The notes: a model not told the origin generated them from the letters alone. DNA of 64,000 bases from Paenirhizobium cremeum (GCF_022884085.1 NZ_JAGGCS010000001.1:248001-312000), one strand, 5' to 3'. Shown: positions 1 through 10,310, counted from the first letter of the stretch. Numbers and translations: made by a program.

Positions 1-2409
1 CTGGAAAAAGCGTTGCCGCTGCTTGAAGGCCTTGTTGGCCTCCGGGTCCATCAGGAACTGCAGCTGGTCCATGACGATCCGCTCCCATGCCAGCCGCGTA
101 TACCAGATCGAAGATCCGGGAATGTTCGACCGCATGAACTTGTTCGCCTCCCGGCCGAAATGCGTTTCCTCGCCGCTGGCGAGCTGGATGACATTGCCGC
201 CCGTCAGGTCCCAGAGATCGCTGAGCCTGCCGACCAGTGGCCCGCCGAGCGTCGTCGCGAAGCCGGACCCATAGCGGTTGACGTTGGAAAACAGGAAATC
301 GCCGTAAATGCCGAGACCGCCGCCCTGCAGCAGCGCCGCGCCCCAGAAGGCCGGATCGGACATGTCCTGCGGGTCCCGGCCCTGCGCCACCTGTTTCATT
401 TGCAGCGCCATGCCGCCGAGCAGCGTGGTCGAGATCAGCAGCGATCCGGCATAGGCCGCGCCCTTCCGCACCTCGCCGCCGGCGATCATGTCATGAATGC
501 GCCGGCCGTGCAGCACGAGGAAAACCGTGCCGAAACTCTTGAACTGGGCGAAGCTGCGCAGGATCTCGCCGACAAAGGTGCCCGGCCGGTTTTCGTCGAG
601 CAGCATCACCTTCGAACGGTTCGAGCCGTTCGGAACGGCATATTCCGTTTCCGCCTGGATCATCTCCAGATATTTTTCCGCAAGCTTCGGATGAATGCGC
701 TCGTCGATCTCCTGCGGCCGGAGGATCATGGTTCCCTGCCCGAGATCGTGCATGGGAATGTTTCGCATCTGGTCCCATTCGCGCGCGCTGATCCCGTAGC
801 GCTGCATCACGTTGCGGAATGCGTCCGGCAATTTGTCGAAGCTCTTTCCCGCCTGCTCCGCCGCCGTCCGCATGAAGGCAAGGCCGAAGGCATGACGGCC
901 GGCTTGTGTCCATGGCGTCAGCCCGGACAGTGTCAGAACGCGGTCGGCGATGAAGCTGGTCCATCCCGGACCGTCGATTGTGCCGATATATCGCGCCTGC
1001 GCATGAAATACGTGCATGGCGCTGTCGAGCAGTAGGCCCGCGCTGACAGCTTCGCGACGTGTCGCTGGCATGACCGCCTTGGCGACATCGGAAAAAACGC
1101 CTCTCCCGCCGATGCCGGCGAATTTCCGGGCCACGACGGAAGTGCCGAGATCCGTCACCGATGCCAGCATGGCGCTGCCAAGTACGCTGGACGTGATCAG
1201 GCTGCGCATGGTGGATACGGTGGCGGCAAACCTGCTGTTCACCGGCGTTTCCAGTGTGCCGCGAATGGACCCCCACACGGCGTCCAGTTTCTTGGCGGCC
1301 GTTTCCGCACGGTCTATCGCCGTGTCGGGGTTTCCGCTCATGCGGCTGGGTTTGCCGGCGGCGAGGTTCCGGCTCTCCTTCACCACGGCCTGTTTCAGCC
1401 ATTCTATCGTGCCGTTCGGGTTCGGCCCCAGCACCTCCATGGCGGCGATATCCTTCGCCATCATGTTGATATGGCCCATCATCGCGCCGAAAGCGTCACC
1501 GCCGCCGCCATAGAGTTCCTGATACTGCATCCATGCATCGGCATCCTTGAAGATCAGGAAGCGATGTTCCGCCCGCTGGTTGGCCAGCGCCCCGCGTCCG
1601 AGCGATTGCCGCAATGGCTGGCGCTTGCTCCAACCGTCCGTGGCGATGTTTTCCCAGATTTCGGATAGAATGCCATCAAGCTCCGCCGGATCGACGGCCT
1701 CGCCTGTCAGCGGGTGCCGCATCCGGGCCGGATCGAGCAAGGGGCGGATGTCCTCCTTCCATGCCTGAAGGCCGCGCTTGCGCAGGGCGCGGGCGTCATG
1801 ATGCTGCGGCAGCCCCCATTTTTCCAGCTTGCCGATCGCGCCGCCGGCGCTGTTGAAGCGCTGCCTGAGCCATTCATGCGTGTCTTCCCAGATCTTGGCG
1901 AACTGCTTCGCCGCTTCGTCGCCGGAATTCTGGCCGAAGGCTTCGCGCACCACATTGTCGAGCTGGGCCTTGTTGTGTCGCGTCAGGTCGCCGCCAAGCG
2001 CGCCGCGCCGGAAATTGTAAAGCGCCGCTTCCATTCTGGCATGCGCCATGCCGATGATCGATTTTCGCCGGCCCTCGACGCTGGAATAGGTCGCCGTGCC
2101 GAAATGCTCCAGAAGATCCAGCGCGCCGGCCGCGATATCCGCCTTTCCACTGGCGTTCTTGTAGGAGCGGATATCGGCATCGATGCGGCGGATGCTGGAA
2201 ATGGCGAGCTTGGCCTTGCGGCGCTGATGGTCGCTTTCCGCCTTCAGCAGTTCCGCCAGCGCCCGCTTCGCCTCGGCATCCGCCGTCGCCTCGCTGTTGA
2301 CGGCGAATTTTCCCCGCAGGCGGTCGAAATCGCGGGACAGCCGCTCCGCGTCCGCCTGGCTCAGTTCGCCGCCCTCGACGGCGGTCGCGAGACAATCCTT
2401 GAAGCTCAT
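1..2409 (-). CDS. Large internal virion protein (partial, runs off left edge)
   Basis: The minus frame starting at ATG 2409 is open for all 803 codons to the window edge. The protein begins MSFKDCLATAVEGGELSQ and is largely helical, with an Ala/Lys/Glu-rich first 300 residues and later membrane-prone stretches such as the one encoded near 430-470. It is the last visible member of the tail-proximal internal virion block and is translationally coupled to the preceding gene by an ATGA overlap at 2406-2409. By position and size it corresponds to the large ejection proteins (gp15/gp16 class) of T7-like phages, which leave the capsid and form a channel across the envelope; I see no lytic transglycosylase motif in the visible part. 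The assignment is from synteny, not from a recognised domain. Confidence 0.72.
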   Translation of the reverse strand, partial: MSFKDCLATAVEGGELSQADAERLSRDFDRLRGKFAVNSEATADAEAKRALAELLKAESDHQRRKAKLAISSIRRIDADIRSYKNASGKADIAAGALDLLEHFGTATYSSVEGRRKSIIGMAHARMEAALYNFRRGALGGDLTRHNKAQLDNVVREAFGQNSGDEAAKQFAKIWEDTHEWLRQRFNSAGGAIGKLEKWGLPQHHDARALRKRGLQAWKEDIRPLLDPARMRHPLTGEAVDPAELDGILSEIWENIATDGWSKRQPLRQSLGRGALANQRAEHRFLIFKDADAWMQYQELYGGGGDAFGAMMGHINMMAKDIAAMEVLGPNPNGTIEWLKQAVVKESRNLAAGKPSRMSGNPDTAIDRAETAAKKLDAVWGSIRGTLETPVNSRFAATVSTMRSLITSSVLGSAMLASVTDLGTSVVARKFAGIGGRGVFSDVAKAVMPATRREAVSAGLLLDSAMHVFHAQARYIGTIDGPGWTSFIADRVLTLSGLTPWTQAGRHAFGLAFMRTAAEQAGKSFDKLPDAFRNVMQRYGISAREWDQMRNIPMHDLGQGTMILRPQEIDERIHPKLAEKYLEMIQAETEYAVPNGSNRSKVMLLDENRPGTFVGEILRSFAQFKSFGTVFLVLHGRRIHDMIAGGEVRKGAAYAGSLLISTTLLGGMALQMKQVAQGRDPQDMSDPAFWGAALLQGGGLGIYGDFLFSNVNRYGSGFATTLGGPLVGRLSDLWDLTGGNVIQLASGEETHFGREANKFMRSNIPGSSIWYTRLAWERIVMDQLQFLMDPEANKAFKQRQRFFQ

Positions 2410-4217
2410 GCGCGGCAGGCCTCCACAACCTGAAACAAGTGGTCCATCTGGTCGAGATCGGCGGCCAGCTCGCCGGCGGTGACGGTGCGGCCGTCATCGA
2501 AAAAGGGTATGTCGAAATCCTCGGGCAGGTCCGAGAGATCGGCGGTATCGACAAGGCTTTCGGGGTCCGCCGCGCCGGGATCAGCCATGCCGCCGCGCAG
2601 ATCCTCGGGCAGCGCGGAAGGCTGCGGTTTCGCCTCGGCCTCGGCCGCCCAGCGCTGCCGGTCGTTCTCGATCAGCACCTTGTCGAGCGCTGTCGCGGGA
2701 TCGAGCCCTTCCGCATTGGAAAGTTCGGCGGCTTTCACGATCAGATCGTCATCCACGGCCGGCCCGGCCCGGGCCACGAGTTCGCTGACGAGGTTTTCCG
2801 CTTGCGCCCGTCCGGCCGTTTCGGGCGTCTTCGTCTCGCCGGCCCGCTGGGTGCGGTCGAGTTCGTCCAGCAGGTCGTTGACGGTGCTCTTCGCCGCCGC
2901 CTCGTCCGCCGTGCCATAGAGATGATCGAAATATCCCGCCTCCGCCGCCGCCCGCCGCGCATCGTCGAGCGGCATCCCGTCCGGCTTCACCAGCTTGCCG
3001 ACGAAACGTTCGCGCACGTCGCCGAGACCGAGCGCCCCGAGTTCGCCCTTGTATTCCTGCACGCCGCCGGATCGGATGAGGAATTGCGCCAGCGTCTGTT
3101 CCTTGGGGGCCTCAGCAACGGAAGGGACAAGCCGTTCGACGATCCTGTCAATCTGTTCCGGCGCCGGCGACAACGAAAGCTCTTCGCCCGTCAAGGCGGC
3201 GCGCGTCGCCTTGGTAAGCGCAATGTCATGCCGCTCAGGGCTTGCCGCCTTCGGCCGCAGGGCAGCGTCCCGGGCGAGGATTTCCGCATGGTCGATAGCG
3301 CCGCGCACCTCGGCGGGCAGATCGTCGCGGATCGGCCGCAGGATATCGGCGGCCTTCTGCGCGTCCCCCGCCATCGCAGCCGAAAGCTCCGCATGATCGG
3401 AATTGCGGGCCAGCGCTTTGCCCGCTTCCTCCAGCGTGCCGCGGGAAAGAATGCGTGCAAAGCCTTCCCCTGCAGCAGCGGTTCCACCCCCGAGCACACC
3501 GCCTGCAAGTGCTGCAAAGGCAGTGTTCTTCATCGCCTCGCCCCAGCCGGAAGGAAGCCCGAGCTTTTTTCGCCACGCCTGCACGCTTGGCTGGAGGGCC
3601 GCTTCGGACAGGCCATTGACAACGATTTCCGATATGGTGGTCTGGGCGATGCGCCCGACAGCCGTTTGCGCGCCAGCGGCACCTCCTACTCCGAGACTGC
3701 CCAATATGAGTTGCACCTGAAGCGGATCATAGAGAGAGCCCTTGAGGCTTCCCCAGAGCGAAGCGCCGAAGCCGGCCCAGTCGTCGCGGCTCGCCATCGC
3801 CTTCGCGGCGTTCTCCTCGGCATGGCGCGCCAGCGCTTCCGCGTCTTTCTCGACCGGTTCTCCGGCCCGGATCACGTCGGCTGCGCCGGGATGCCGCTCC
3901 TGTACCTGTTGCAGCCACGTCCCGAATTGCGCTTCCCTGTCGCGATAGGCGTTGCGGAACTGCGGTTCCAGAAAGCTTGGCATGCCGATGCCGCCGATTT
4001 CTGTCGCCATCGGATTTTCGAAGGTCTCGCCGGTGCGCTCGCGGATGGCGGCGATCCTGTCGTCATAGGCGCGGCGCAGCGCCTGATAGGTGTTGTTCTG
4101 GTTGTCGATATAGATCTGCTTGTCGCGCGCTGCGCTGTCGATTTCCGCAAGCGTCGCCTGCCCCCGCGCTGGCGTGAAGGTGAGCGGTGGGCTCTCGTTT
4201 CCGTACCAGAAGCTCAT
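2406..4217 (-). CDS. Internal virion protein, 603 aa
   Basis: The ATG at 4217 overlaps the preceding stop as ATGA and gives a protein starting MSFWYGNESPPLTFTPARG. It is acidic and Ala/Glu-rich, with a Gly/Ala membrane-like stretch around residues 175-205 and another around 230-250, and coiled-coil-like segments after residue 300. It shares no catalytic motif that I recognise. It sits between the lysozyme-domain protein and the largest internal protein, and is coupled to both by ATGA overlaps, so all three are probably made in fixed proportion. By synteny it is one of the ejected core proteins of a T7-like virion. It could alternatively be a tail-associated protein. Confidence 0.65.
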   Translation of the reverse strand: MSFWYGNESPPLTFTPARGQATLAEIDSAARDKQIYIDNQNNTYQALRRAYDDRIAAIRERTGETFENPMATEIGGIGMPSFLEPQFRNAYRDREAQFGTWLQQVQERHPGAADVIRAGEPVEKDAEALARHAEENAAKAMASRDDWAGFGASLWGSLKGSLYDPLQVQLILGSLGVGGAAGAQTAVGRIAQTTISEIVVNGLSEAALQPSVQAWRKKLGLPSGWGEAMKNTAFAALAGGVLGGGTAAAGEGFARILSRGTLEEAGKALARNSDHAELSAAMAGDAQKAADILRPIRDDLPAEVRGAIDHAEILARDAALRPKAASPERHDIALTKATRAALTGEELSLSPAPEQIDRIVERLVPSVAEAPKEQTLAQFLIRSGGVQEYKGELGALGLGDVRERFVGKLVKPDGMPLDDARRAAAEAGYFDHLYGTADEAAAKSTVNDLLDELDRTQRAGETKTPETAGRAQAENLVSELVARAGPAVDDDLIVKAAELSNAEGLDPATALDKVLIENDRQRWAAEAEAKPQPSALPEDLRGGMADPGAADPESLVDTADLSDLPEDFDIPFFDDGRTVTAGELAADLDQMDHLFQVVEACRA

Positions 4218-7021
4218 GGCTGCCATCCGAATGGGTTGAAACCGCCGATCCGGTTCGGCGCCGGCTGCGCGGCAATTTCCTGCAATTGCCTGATGTCGAG
4301 GATCCACGGGCGATTGCCCTCGCCGACCAGATATTGCGGGTCGTCGCCATTTGCTTCGCCGAGAGCCACGAGATAGCGACCGTCGCCCACGTTGACGAGC
4401 GTGCCTCCGCGAATGCGTGAGGCGCTGATCTTGAAGTCGTTGAGCGTGTTGATCTTGGGCAGCTGCGCAAGTTGAGCGTCGGTAATGTCGCCGAGCAGCT
4501 GTGCCGGCTGGTCTTTCCGCATATCGGAAGGTACGATGATTTTCGCTCCGTTCACTTCGCCAATACCGCCATAGGCTTCGCCGCCGACGGTTCTCGCGCC
4601 AAGCGCCTTGTCGAGCACACGAAGATAGAGCGTCTGCGCAGGCGATCCCTCTTCCTTGATGTCGGCGACGTTGATCCCCTGCCGCGCCGCTTCGCGCTGG
4701 AACAGCAGTTGTGCCGTTTGTAGGGCCGCGTTCTGTGTTTTGGGATCGGCGGCAAATGCGCCGCTGACAGCGGAAAGCCCGAAATTGTCGACTGCCCTTG
4801 CAGTCTCCGGCGTAAGGTCGGGTAACTGTTTCTGTCGTTTCATCATCATGGCGTCGGCAACTGCTCGCGCCGTTCCCATGTCACCCGTGGCGATGGAAAG
4901 ACCTGCCGCGTGCGCCAGCGCCGGGCCTTCCTCGGAAAATTCGGCCAGCACCGCGCCCGCCTTGCTGCCGAAGCTGTCGCGAACGCCTTGCGTGAAGGCG
5001 ACCAGAGCATCCGGGTTTTCCGCCGCCGTGGCGATGATGGCTTCCGCCTCGCCGGGCCGGAAATAGCGTGGCGGCACGCCAAAATGGGAAGCGACGGCCT
5101 CGGCGGCGCCGCGCCGGTACGCGACGGCGTCGCGGATCTGGTCAGGCGTCGCGGTGCCATCCGTGGGGATTGGCATGACGGGGGGAATGATGCCGAGCGC
5201 CTCCGCCTGCCCAAGGGGATCGTTCTGCAGGTTGGTGCGGTACTCCTTGATCTTGTCGCGGGCGAATTGCAGGTCGTCGGGATTGACCCGGCCATCCTTG
5301 TCCTGCAGCAGCTTGTCAAGATCGCGCTCGACCGTCCCGACAGGTCGGTTTCGCAATGCGTCAGCCACCCGCATCCGTGCAAGCGTCGAATTGACGATTT
5401 CCGGGCCGTTCGGCGTGGTCCCGCGGTCCAGTTCGAAACGCGCGATTTCGTCGGGCGAAGGTGTCTGTCCCCGCGCTACCTTGTTGACGAGATCAGTTCC
5501 ACGCTGCTGCAGGGCTTCTGATGCTACCTTGTCCTGCGTTATTCGATTTCTCTCGGCCTTTCCGAGATCCTCATCGATCTTCGCCATCGTGCCGGCATCG
5601 ATGTCCGGTTCCTCGCCACGCGACCAGCGCTCGTAAAGCTCCTGTCGCATCGCCGCGATCTCTTCCGGCCGCTTGTTCGCCGCCTGCGCGGTATAGACGC
5701 CGACCATCAGCCCGTCGCGGCTTTCCTTCGCCGCGCGCTTCGCTTCTTCCGGCGTGTAGATGCCGCGCGCAACCGCGCTGTCGATATGGCTGTCGATATC
5801 GTTCTGCAGCGAGGCAAGAACCATGTTCGCGCCGACATCGCCCATCCCGGCCCGCGCAAAGGCCTGCGCCTTGCGCTCTTCCAGCGCGCCGACGCGATCG
5901 AGGAAATCGTTCCGGTCCCGCGCCTTCTGCCGGGTATTGAATTCCTCCCGTGCCTGCTGCACGCGGGTATAGGCCATCTTGCGGAAATCGAGGCTGTATT
6001 CGTCGGCGATCTCGGGGAAGACGTGATCGCGCATATGGGCGGTTTCCAGCTCGCCCAGTGCCTTTTCCAGCATCGCCGGATCGTCCTTGTACGCCTCGTA
6101 GACCGCGTCCATGTCCTGCACCATGGTAAACCGCAGTTCCTGCAGATAGGTCTTCGTGCCGGCGATATCGTAGGCGCGCCCATAGGCGGTGTCCTTCCCG
6201 CTCGGCCGCCAGCCGCCGGCCGCACCCGGCGTAATCGTAACCGGCCCCGATGAAGCAGCGCCCGCCTCCGGCGCGCCTTCTCCGGCCGGGGCCGCCGGTC
6301 CGGTCGCGCCCCGGATCATCGCCGCCTCGCGCTGCCGGCGCTTCGAATTGGCCGGCAAGGCTGCCACCGCGTCGGCAATCGCGCCAAGGTTTCCGGTGCG
6401 CGCCGCGGCCACGACCTTGTCAGGCAGAGATCCGTAATTATACCCGACGGAGTAAAGCGCCGCCTGTGCCGAAGCCGGAAGCTGGTCGAAAGCCGCGCCG
6501 AGCTGCTTGCGCACCTGCGCGCCCTCCCGCGCGGAAAGCCGGTAATCGAGATCCCGTTCCGCGTCCGCGCGGGAAACCGTCATGCCCTGGGTGACCCTGA
6601 TGCTGCGCCCGTCCGCCAGAGTTACGGTATCGGAACCGTAGCCGACGCGATGTGCGTCCGTGTCCCAATAGGGCGATGGCCGGAAACCCTCCTCGTCGCG
6701 CAGCAACGCCTTGGCCTGCTCGATAGCCGAGCCGGTATAGACGCGATATCCGCCGCCGTCCTTCTGCGTCACTGTGATCGGCCGCGGCGCTTTCGCGCGG
6801 GCTTCCGCGCTGCTTGCCTCCGCGCCCATACGGGTGGCGATGTTCGCCGCCTTCTCGAACTGCTCGTCCGCGAGACGCGCGAGCCCCATGGCCACCTTGG
6901 CCTCCAGCGCGCCGCCATCGCCGCGCTGCACGGAGAGCAGGCTGTCGGTGCTCTGCCCGTCAGCACTCTTTCCATCGAAACGAAACCGCTTGTAGGTTAC
7001 AGGTTCAAGCCGCTTGTTCAT
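4214..7021 (-). CDS. Internal virion protein with GH24-like lysozyme domain, 935 aa
   Basis: Residues about 100-235 form a phage-lysozyme-like domain: EEGFRPSPYWDTDAHRVGYG carries a Glu (111) and an Asp (120) spaced as E-x8-D like the catalytic pair of T4-type lysozymes, followed by the GYGSDT motif. The Thr usual in the third catalytic position appears replaced (Arg/Val). The remaining 700 residues are helical and charged, without a clear enzyme signature. A peptidoglycan-cutting domain in a long core protein is expected for short-tailed phages, which must open the cell wall during DNA ejection. It follows the small 180-aa gene by 12 bp and ends with an ATGA overlap. It could also serve as lysis enzyme, but its size argues for a virion component. 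Confidence 0.78.
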   Translation of the reverse strand: MNKRLEPVTYKRFRFDGKSADGQSTDSLLSVQRGDGGALEAKVAMGLARLADEQFEKAANIATRMGAEASSAEARAKAPRPITVTQKDGGGYRVYTGSAIEQAKALLRDEEGFRPSPYWDTDAHRVGYGSDTVTLADGRSIRVTQGMTVSRADAERDLDYRLSAREGAQVRKQLGAAFDQLPASAQAALYSVGYNYGSLPDKVVAAARTGNLGAIADAVAALPANSKRRQREAAMIRGATGPAAPAGEGAPEAGAASSGPVTITPGAAGGWRPSGKDTAYGRAYDIAGTKTYLQELRFTMVQDMDAVYEAYKDDPAMLEKALGELETAHMRDHVFPEIADEYSLDFRKMAYTRVQQAREEFNTRQKARDRNDFLDRVGALEERKAQAFARAGMGDVGANMVLASLQNDIDSHIDSAVARGIYTPEEAKRAAKESRDGLMVGVYTAQAANKRPEEIAAMRQELYERWSRGEEPDIDAGTMAKIDEDLGKAERNRITQDKVASEALQQRGTDLVNKVARGQTPSPDEIARFELDRGTTPNGPEIVNSTLARMRVADALRNRPVGTVERDLDKLLQDKDGRVNPDDLQFARDKIKEYRTNLQNDPLGQAEALGIIPPVMPIPTDGTATPDQIRDAVAYRRGAAEAVASHFGVPPRYFRPGEAEAIIATAAENPDALVAFTQGVRDSFGSKAGAVLAEFSEEGPALAHAAGLSIATGDMGTARAVADAMMMKRQKQLPDLTPETARAVDNFGLSAVSGAFAADPKTQNAALQTAQLLFQREAARQGINVADIKEEGSPAQTLYLRVLDKALGARTVGGEAYGGIGEVNGAKIIVPSDMRKDQPAQLLGDITDAQLAQLPKINTLNDFKISASRIRGGTLVNVGDGRYLVALGEANGDDPQYLVGEGNRPWILDIRQLQEIAAQPAPNRIGGFNPFGWQP

Positions 7022-7033
7022 CCACCCCTCCCG

Positions 7034-7576
7034 TCAGCCGATATCGGCCAGCTTGCCGATGCCGCCGAGCCCTGTCAGCAGCCCATCGAAGAGGCCGGAG
7101 GATTTCGCTCGCTTCGACAATTTTCGATAGTTCGCCTCCTTCTCGTTCAGCCGCGCAACCTGTGTCTGCTCTTCGCCAACCGCCGTTGATGTCGCAAGAT
7201 CCGTCTGCCGGAACGCTTCCTTGCGCGCCTGCGTCGGAGTACCGAAGGTGAGATCCACGCCGGACGAGGCATTGGCGACATCCATCTCCCCGACGCTGTC
7301 CATCATTTCCTGCTTGATCGAGCTGCGCCGGTTGACGCCCTTCAGCGTCTCCAGCGGCACCTGCCGCGCGGCGTCGTCGGCCGCGAGCTTGTATTCCTCG
7401 GCCTTCTCGTTACCCGCGTTGATGGCCTGTACCGCGCCGAGCACGGTCAGCGTTCCGCCCAGCAGCTTCGCCAGCGTCAGGCCGCTTCCCGCCGTCTGCA
7501 CCACAGCGCCGCCAATCGGCGCAGCTGCGCCCGTAGGCGCAAGAAAGTTGAAGAGACCTAGTGCAAGTTCCGTCAT
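7034..7576 (-). CDS. Small internal virion protein (gp14-like position), 180 aa
   Basis: Start ATG 7576 overlaps the tail tubular B stop as ATGA; an upstream in-frame ATG would lie inside tail tubular B and is not used. The first 60 residues hold a Gly/Ala-rich hydrophobic segment (GGAVVQTAGSGLTLAKLLGG), followed by a charged, helical body and a hydrophobic C-terminal tail. Position directly after tail tubular protein B and before the lysozyme-bearing protein matches T7 gp14, the smallest ejected core protein, which inserts in the outer membrane. The functional call is by synteny plus the amphipathic character. Confidence 0.62.
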   Translation of the reverse strand: MTELALGLFNFLAPTGAAAPIGGAVVQTAGSGLTLAKLLGGTLTVLGAVQAINAGNEKAEEYKLAADDAARQVPLETLKGVNRRSSIKQEMMDSVGEMDVANASSGVDLTFGTPTQARKEAFRQTDLATSTAVGEEQTQVARLNEKEANYRKLSKRAKSSGLFDGLLTGLGGIGKLADIG

Positions 7577-9651
7577 AGTTTCACCCCCGGTATGTAATCC
7601 CGCACGGTCAGCTTTCCCGGCCGCACCTGGCTGATGGTGATCGTCGGGTCCATGGTCACGCCCTTGAGGCCGCACACGGTCAGGTGGCCCGTGAAATTCG
7701 CCTTGTCGGCCGCAAGGTCGTCGCTCGCCCGGTCGAGCGGCTGGTCCTTCACCGCCTGCCCGTTCGCGCCGATCGCGATCGACGCCGTGTCCTTGAGGTA
7801 GAACCGGCCGGAAACCACCTTGCCCGGCCGCCGCACCACGTCGTCGTTTCCGAGCACCCGCACATAGGGCATGCTCTCATAGACCGGGGCCTGCCAGAGA
7901 CCGGCCACGCCGGTCGCGCTCGCAATCCCGAAATCGGCGGCCCCGCCCGAAACGGTCACCGGCCCGTAGACGTCGTTGTTGAAAAAGCCCCAGATCTGCT
8001 TGCCGTTAAAAATGGAGAGCCCGCCGGCGATCCCGTCGGCATTCGTGGTCGCGGCGGCCGAATGCTGGAAGAAAAGCCCCTCTTCCAGCACCTCTTCGGC
8101 AATCGCGCCCGCGCGCTCGATCGTCAGCCACACCTGCCCCTGTCCGTCGACCGAGAGGCCGTGCACCGTTCCGCCGCCGGCGACGACCCATTCCACCGCC
8201 GCCATGATTTCCTGCGTGCGGTTAATCAGGCAGCAGACCACCCGCCCGTCCTCGCGCAGGATCCACAGCCGGTCGGAGCGCATGTCGCCCTGCTTCTTCT
8301 GCACCGCCATCGAGCGGATGTCGCTGACAAGATCCTCGTTGAGATCGTTCACCGGTTCCGGCTGGAACATTTCCGTCACCGCGTCATAGGCGAAGGCATA
8401 GAGCCGGCCGCCATCGGCGGAAACGAAATAGGCCTTGCCTTCCAGCGTCACCGGGCGGCAGGTGCGTTTCGAGCCGATTTCCGAGGCGCGCACCCAGTTC
8501 AGCGGCTTGTTGCGCTCGATGGTCCGGTTGGAGGCGAAATATTCCGCCTGGTCGGTAAAGGCCAGAAGATAGGTCGTATCGAGCAGATGATAGATGCTCT
8601 CCGATGTCGCCGAGCGCAGCGCCTCCAGCCGCGCCCCGTTGTCCGCCGTCGCTTCGATGTTGAGATCGAAATATTCGGCGACGCGGGACATGGCGATGGC
8701 CGTCTGCCTTGCCTTCGGGCCGAAATAGCAGGCCCGGTCCTGAAACAGCGTCATGCCGGCAAAGCCCCCGCGGGCGACGGAAATCAGCGGCTCGCCCGCC
8801 GTCTCGCCGATCGCTACATGGCTGACAAGAGCGGAGGCGTCGGAGGTACTGACGACCTGCACGTCGAATTCGTATTCCGATCCCGTCAGCGGGCCGCCGA
8901 ACTGCACCCGGAAATTGACAAAGCGCGTCGCGCTGCCGAGAAAGCTCACGGAGACGCCGGACCCGAAGCCAGGAAGCGACGATATCTCCCCCTGCATGGC
9001 GGCGGCCAGCGCGTTCCAGTCGCCAGGCGATGCGCTGTCCGGTTCCGTGCCGAGGCTGACGGATGGCACCGTCGTTCCGTCGACCGAGCAGGAGACCGTC
9101 AGCCCGGGAACGCCGGTCGCCCAGCGGATGAAGAGATCCCATTGGTCGACGGTCTGGGCGTAGCTGCCGCCGAGATCGACATCCGGAACCAGGTCGTAGG
9201 GCCAGGTGGACTTCGTCCAGATGGTGTCGTTGGAGGAATTGCGCAGCAGCCTGAGGCCGCTCGGCAGGTCCGGGTGAAAGATGCCGAAGGTGTTGGCCTC
9301 GCCGTAGAAGGTGAGATACGGGATCAGGCCGGCCGTCAGTTCCGCCGCCGCGACGGTTGCCACCTTCACCAGGTCGTTGCGCCAGATATCCACCGAGCCG
9401 GGCGTGATGACCAGCGTGTAGGAGAGCGTGTTGCTGACCCGCAGCACGCCTTTCGCCACGGTGGCAGAGGCGGCCGCGCCGACCCGCCGCGATCCGGGAA
9501 GCAGCGTGAAGCCCGCTTGCGGGATCGGCTCCAGCCCCTGCATCAGACTGGCGCCGGAATAATACTGCTTGAGATTGACCTTGCCGAACAGGCTTTTCGA
9601 GAGCTGTCCGGCATTGACCGAGCTTTTGAGGGAGCCGGCAACGCGCGCCAT
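7573..9651 (-). CDS. Tail tubular protein B, 692 aa
   Basis: The protein starts MARVAGSLKSSVNAGQLSK and is mostly beta-rich, with segments such as QGLEPIPQAGFTLLPGSRRV and DTTYLLAFTDQAEYFASNRT that are typical of the nozzle protein (gp12) of T7-like phages. Its length fits the family (about 700-800 residues). It directly follows tail tubular protein A with a TGATG overlap, the conserved A-B order. In the virion it forms the hexameric nozzle that closes the tail until receptor binding. Recognition is from pattern and gene order. Confidence 0.83.
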   Translation of the reverse strand: MARVAGSLKSSVNAGQLSKSLFGKVNLKQYYSGASLMQGLEPIPQAGFTLLPGSRRVGAAASATVAKGVLRVSNTLSYTLVITPGSVDIWRNDLVKVATVAAAELTAGLIPYLTFYGEANTFGIFHPDLPSGLRLLRNSSNDTIWTKSTWPYDLVPDVDLGGSYAQTVDQWDLFIRWATGVPGLTVSCSVDGTTVPSVSLGTEPDSASPGDWNALAAAMQGEISSLPGFGSGVSVSFLGSATRFVNFRVQFGGPLTGSEYEFDVQVVSTSDASALVSHVAIGETAGEPLISVARGGFAGMTLFQDRACYFGPKARQTAIAMSRVAEYFDLNIEATADNGARLEALRSATSESIYHLLDTTYLLAFTDQAEYFASNRTIERNKPLNWVRASEIGSKRTCRPVTLEGKAYFVSADGGRLYAFAYDAVTEMFQPEPVNDLNEDLVSDIRSMAVQKKQGDMRSDRLWILREDGRVVCCLINRTQEIMAAVEWVVAGGGTVHGLSVDGQGQVWLTIERAGAIAEEVLEEGLFFQHSAAATTNADGIAGGLSIFNGKQIWGFFNNDVYGPVTVSGGAADFGIASATGVAGLWQAPVYESMPYVRVLGNDDVVRRPGKVVSGRFYLKDTASIAIGANGQAVKDQPLDRASDDLAADKANFTGHLTVCGLKGVTMDPTITISQVRPGKLTVRDYIPGVKL

Positions 9652-10301
9652 CAGTATCTCCCGTACCAGTTGTCCGCGCCGCCGCCCTGATAGCGGGCAT
9701 TGGTCAGCGGTTCGACGTCGGCGATTGGCTCGCCGACAGGCTGCGAGGCCTTATCCTGCGCCATCAGCCGGCCGAACCAGCCGCCGGTGCCCTGCTGGCT
9801 CGGCGAGCCGAAGGCTTCCTGCAATTTGCTGTCGCGCATGTCCTGGTCCTGCCAGACCGGCAGCGCCAGATAGCCGCCGAGCGCGATGATGAAGGCCGAG
9901 CGGAAATCGGGCGGCCAGATATCGGGATCGATCAGAACCTTGCAGAGCGACCACGTCTCCGGCGCCTCGCAGAAGAGCAGGCCCTCCTCGAGCGCGAAAT
10001 TGCGCAAGGCGCGCGGCGAGGATCCGGCGCGGTCGAGATATTTCAGCGGATTGCCGATCCTGTTGCCGGGTAGCGTGAAGGCGTAGCGCCAGCCGTTTTC
10101 CGGCGTCTCCGCCAGCCGAACGTTTTTGTAGGTCTTGCGCGCGAATGACCAGTCTGTCAGGCCGAACACACGATCGACGACGACAGGCCAGACCGCCGCG
10201 ATGGTCTCGGCCAGATCCGTGCCGTCGTCGATGGAAAACATGGGCCCCGCGCCGATATCCGTCAGCGCCTGGTTGATGATAGTCGCCTTGTCGATGCTCA
10301 T
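9651..10301 (-). CDS. Tail tubular protein A, 216 aa
   Basis: The sequence MSIDKATIINQALTDIGAGP followed by DWSFARKTYKNV and RYAFTLPGNRIGNPLKYLDR is characteristic of the gp11-type gatekeeper adaptor of T7-like phages (NQAL..IG.., W.FA.., Y.LP...). It connects the portal to the nozzle. I chose the ATG at 10301 rather than the ATG four codons upstream (10313) because family members begin directly at this point. The gene lies just past an intrinsic terminator that follows the capsid block, so its expression probably needs read-through or its own promoter. Confidence 0.85.
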   Translation of the reverse strand: MSIDKATIINQALTDIGAGPMFSIDDGTDLAETIAAVWPVVVDRVFGLTDWSFARKTYKNVRLAETPENGWRYAFTLPGNRIGNPLKYLDRAGSSPRALRNFALEEGLLFCEAPETWSLCKVLIDPDIWPPDFRSAFIIALGGYLALPVWQDQDMRDSKLQEAFGSPSQQGTGGWFGRLMAQDKASQPVGEPIADVEPLTNARYQGGGADNWYGRY

Positions 10302-10310
10302 GACCGCCGC

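Noticed and set aside
13..1035. Plus-strand 340-codon ORF at the left edge, and other long plus ORFs over the structural genes
   Set aside because: They are antisense shadows of the open minus-strand virion gene and have shadow-type composition rich in Arg, Pro and His.
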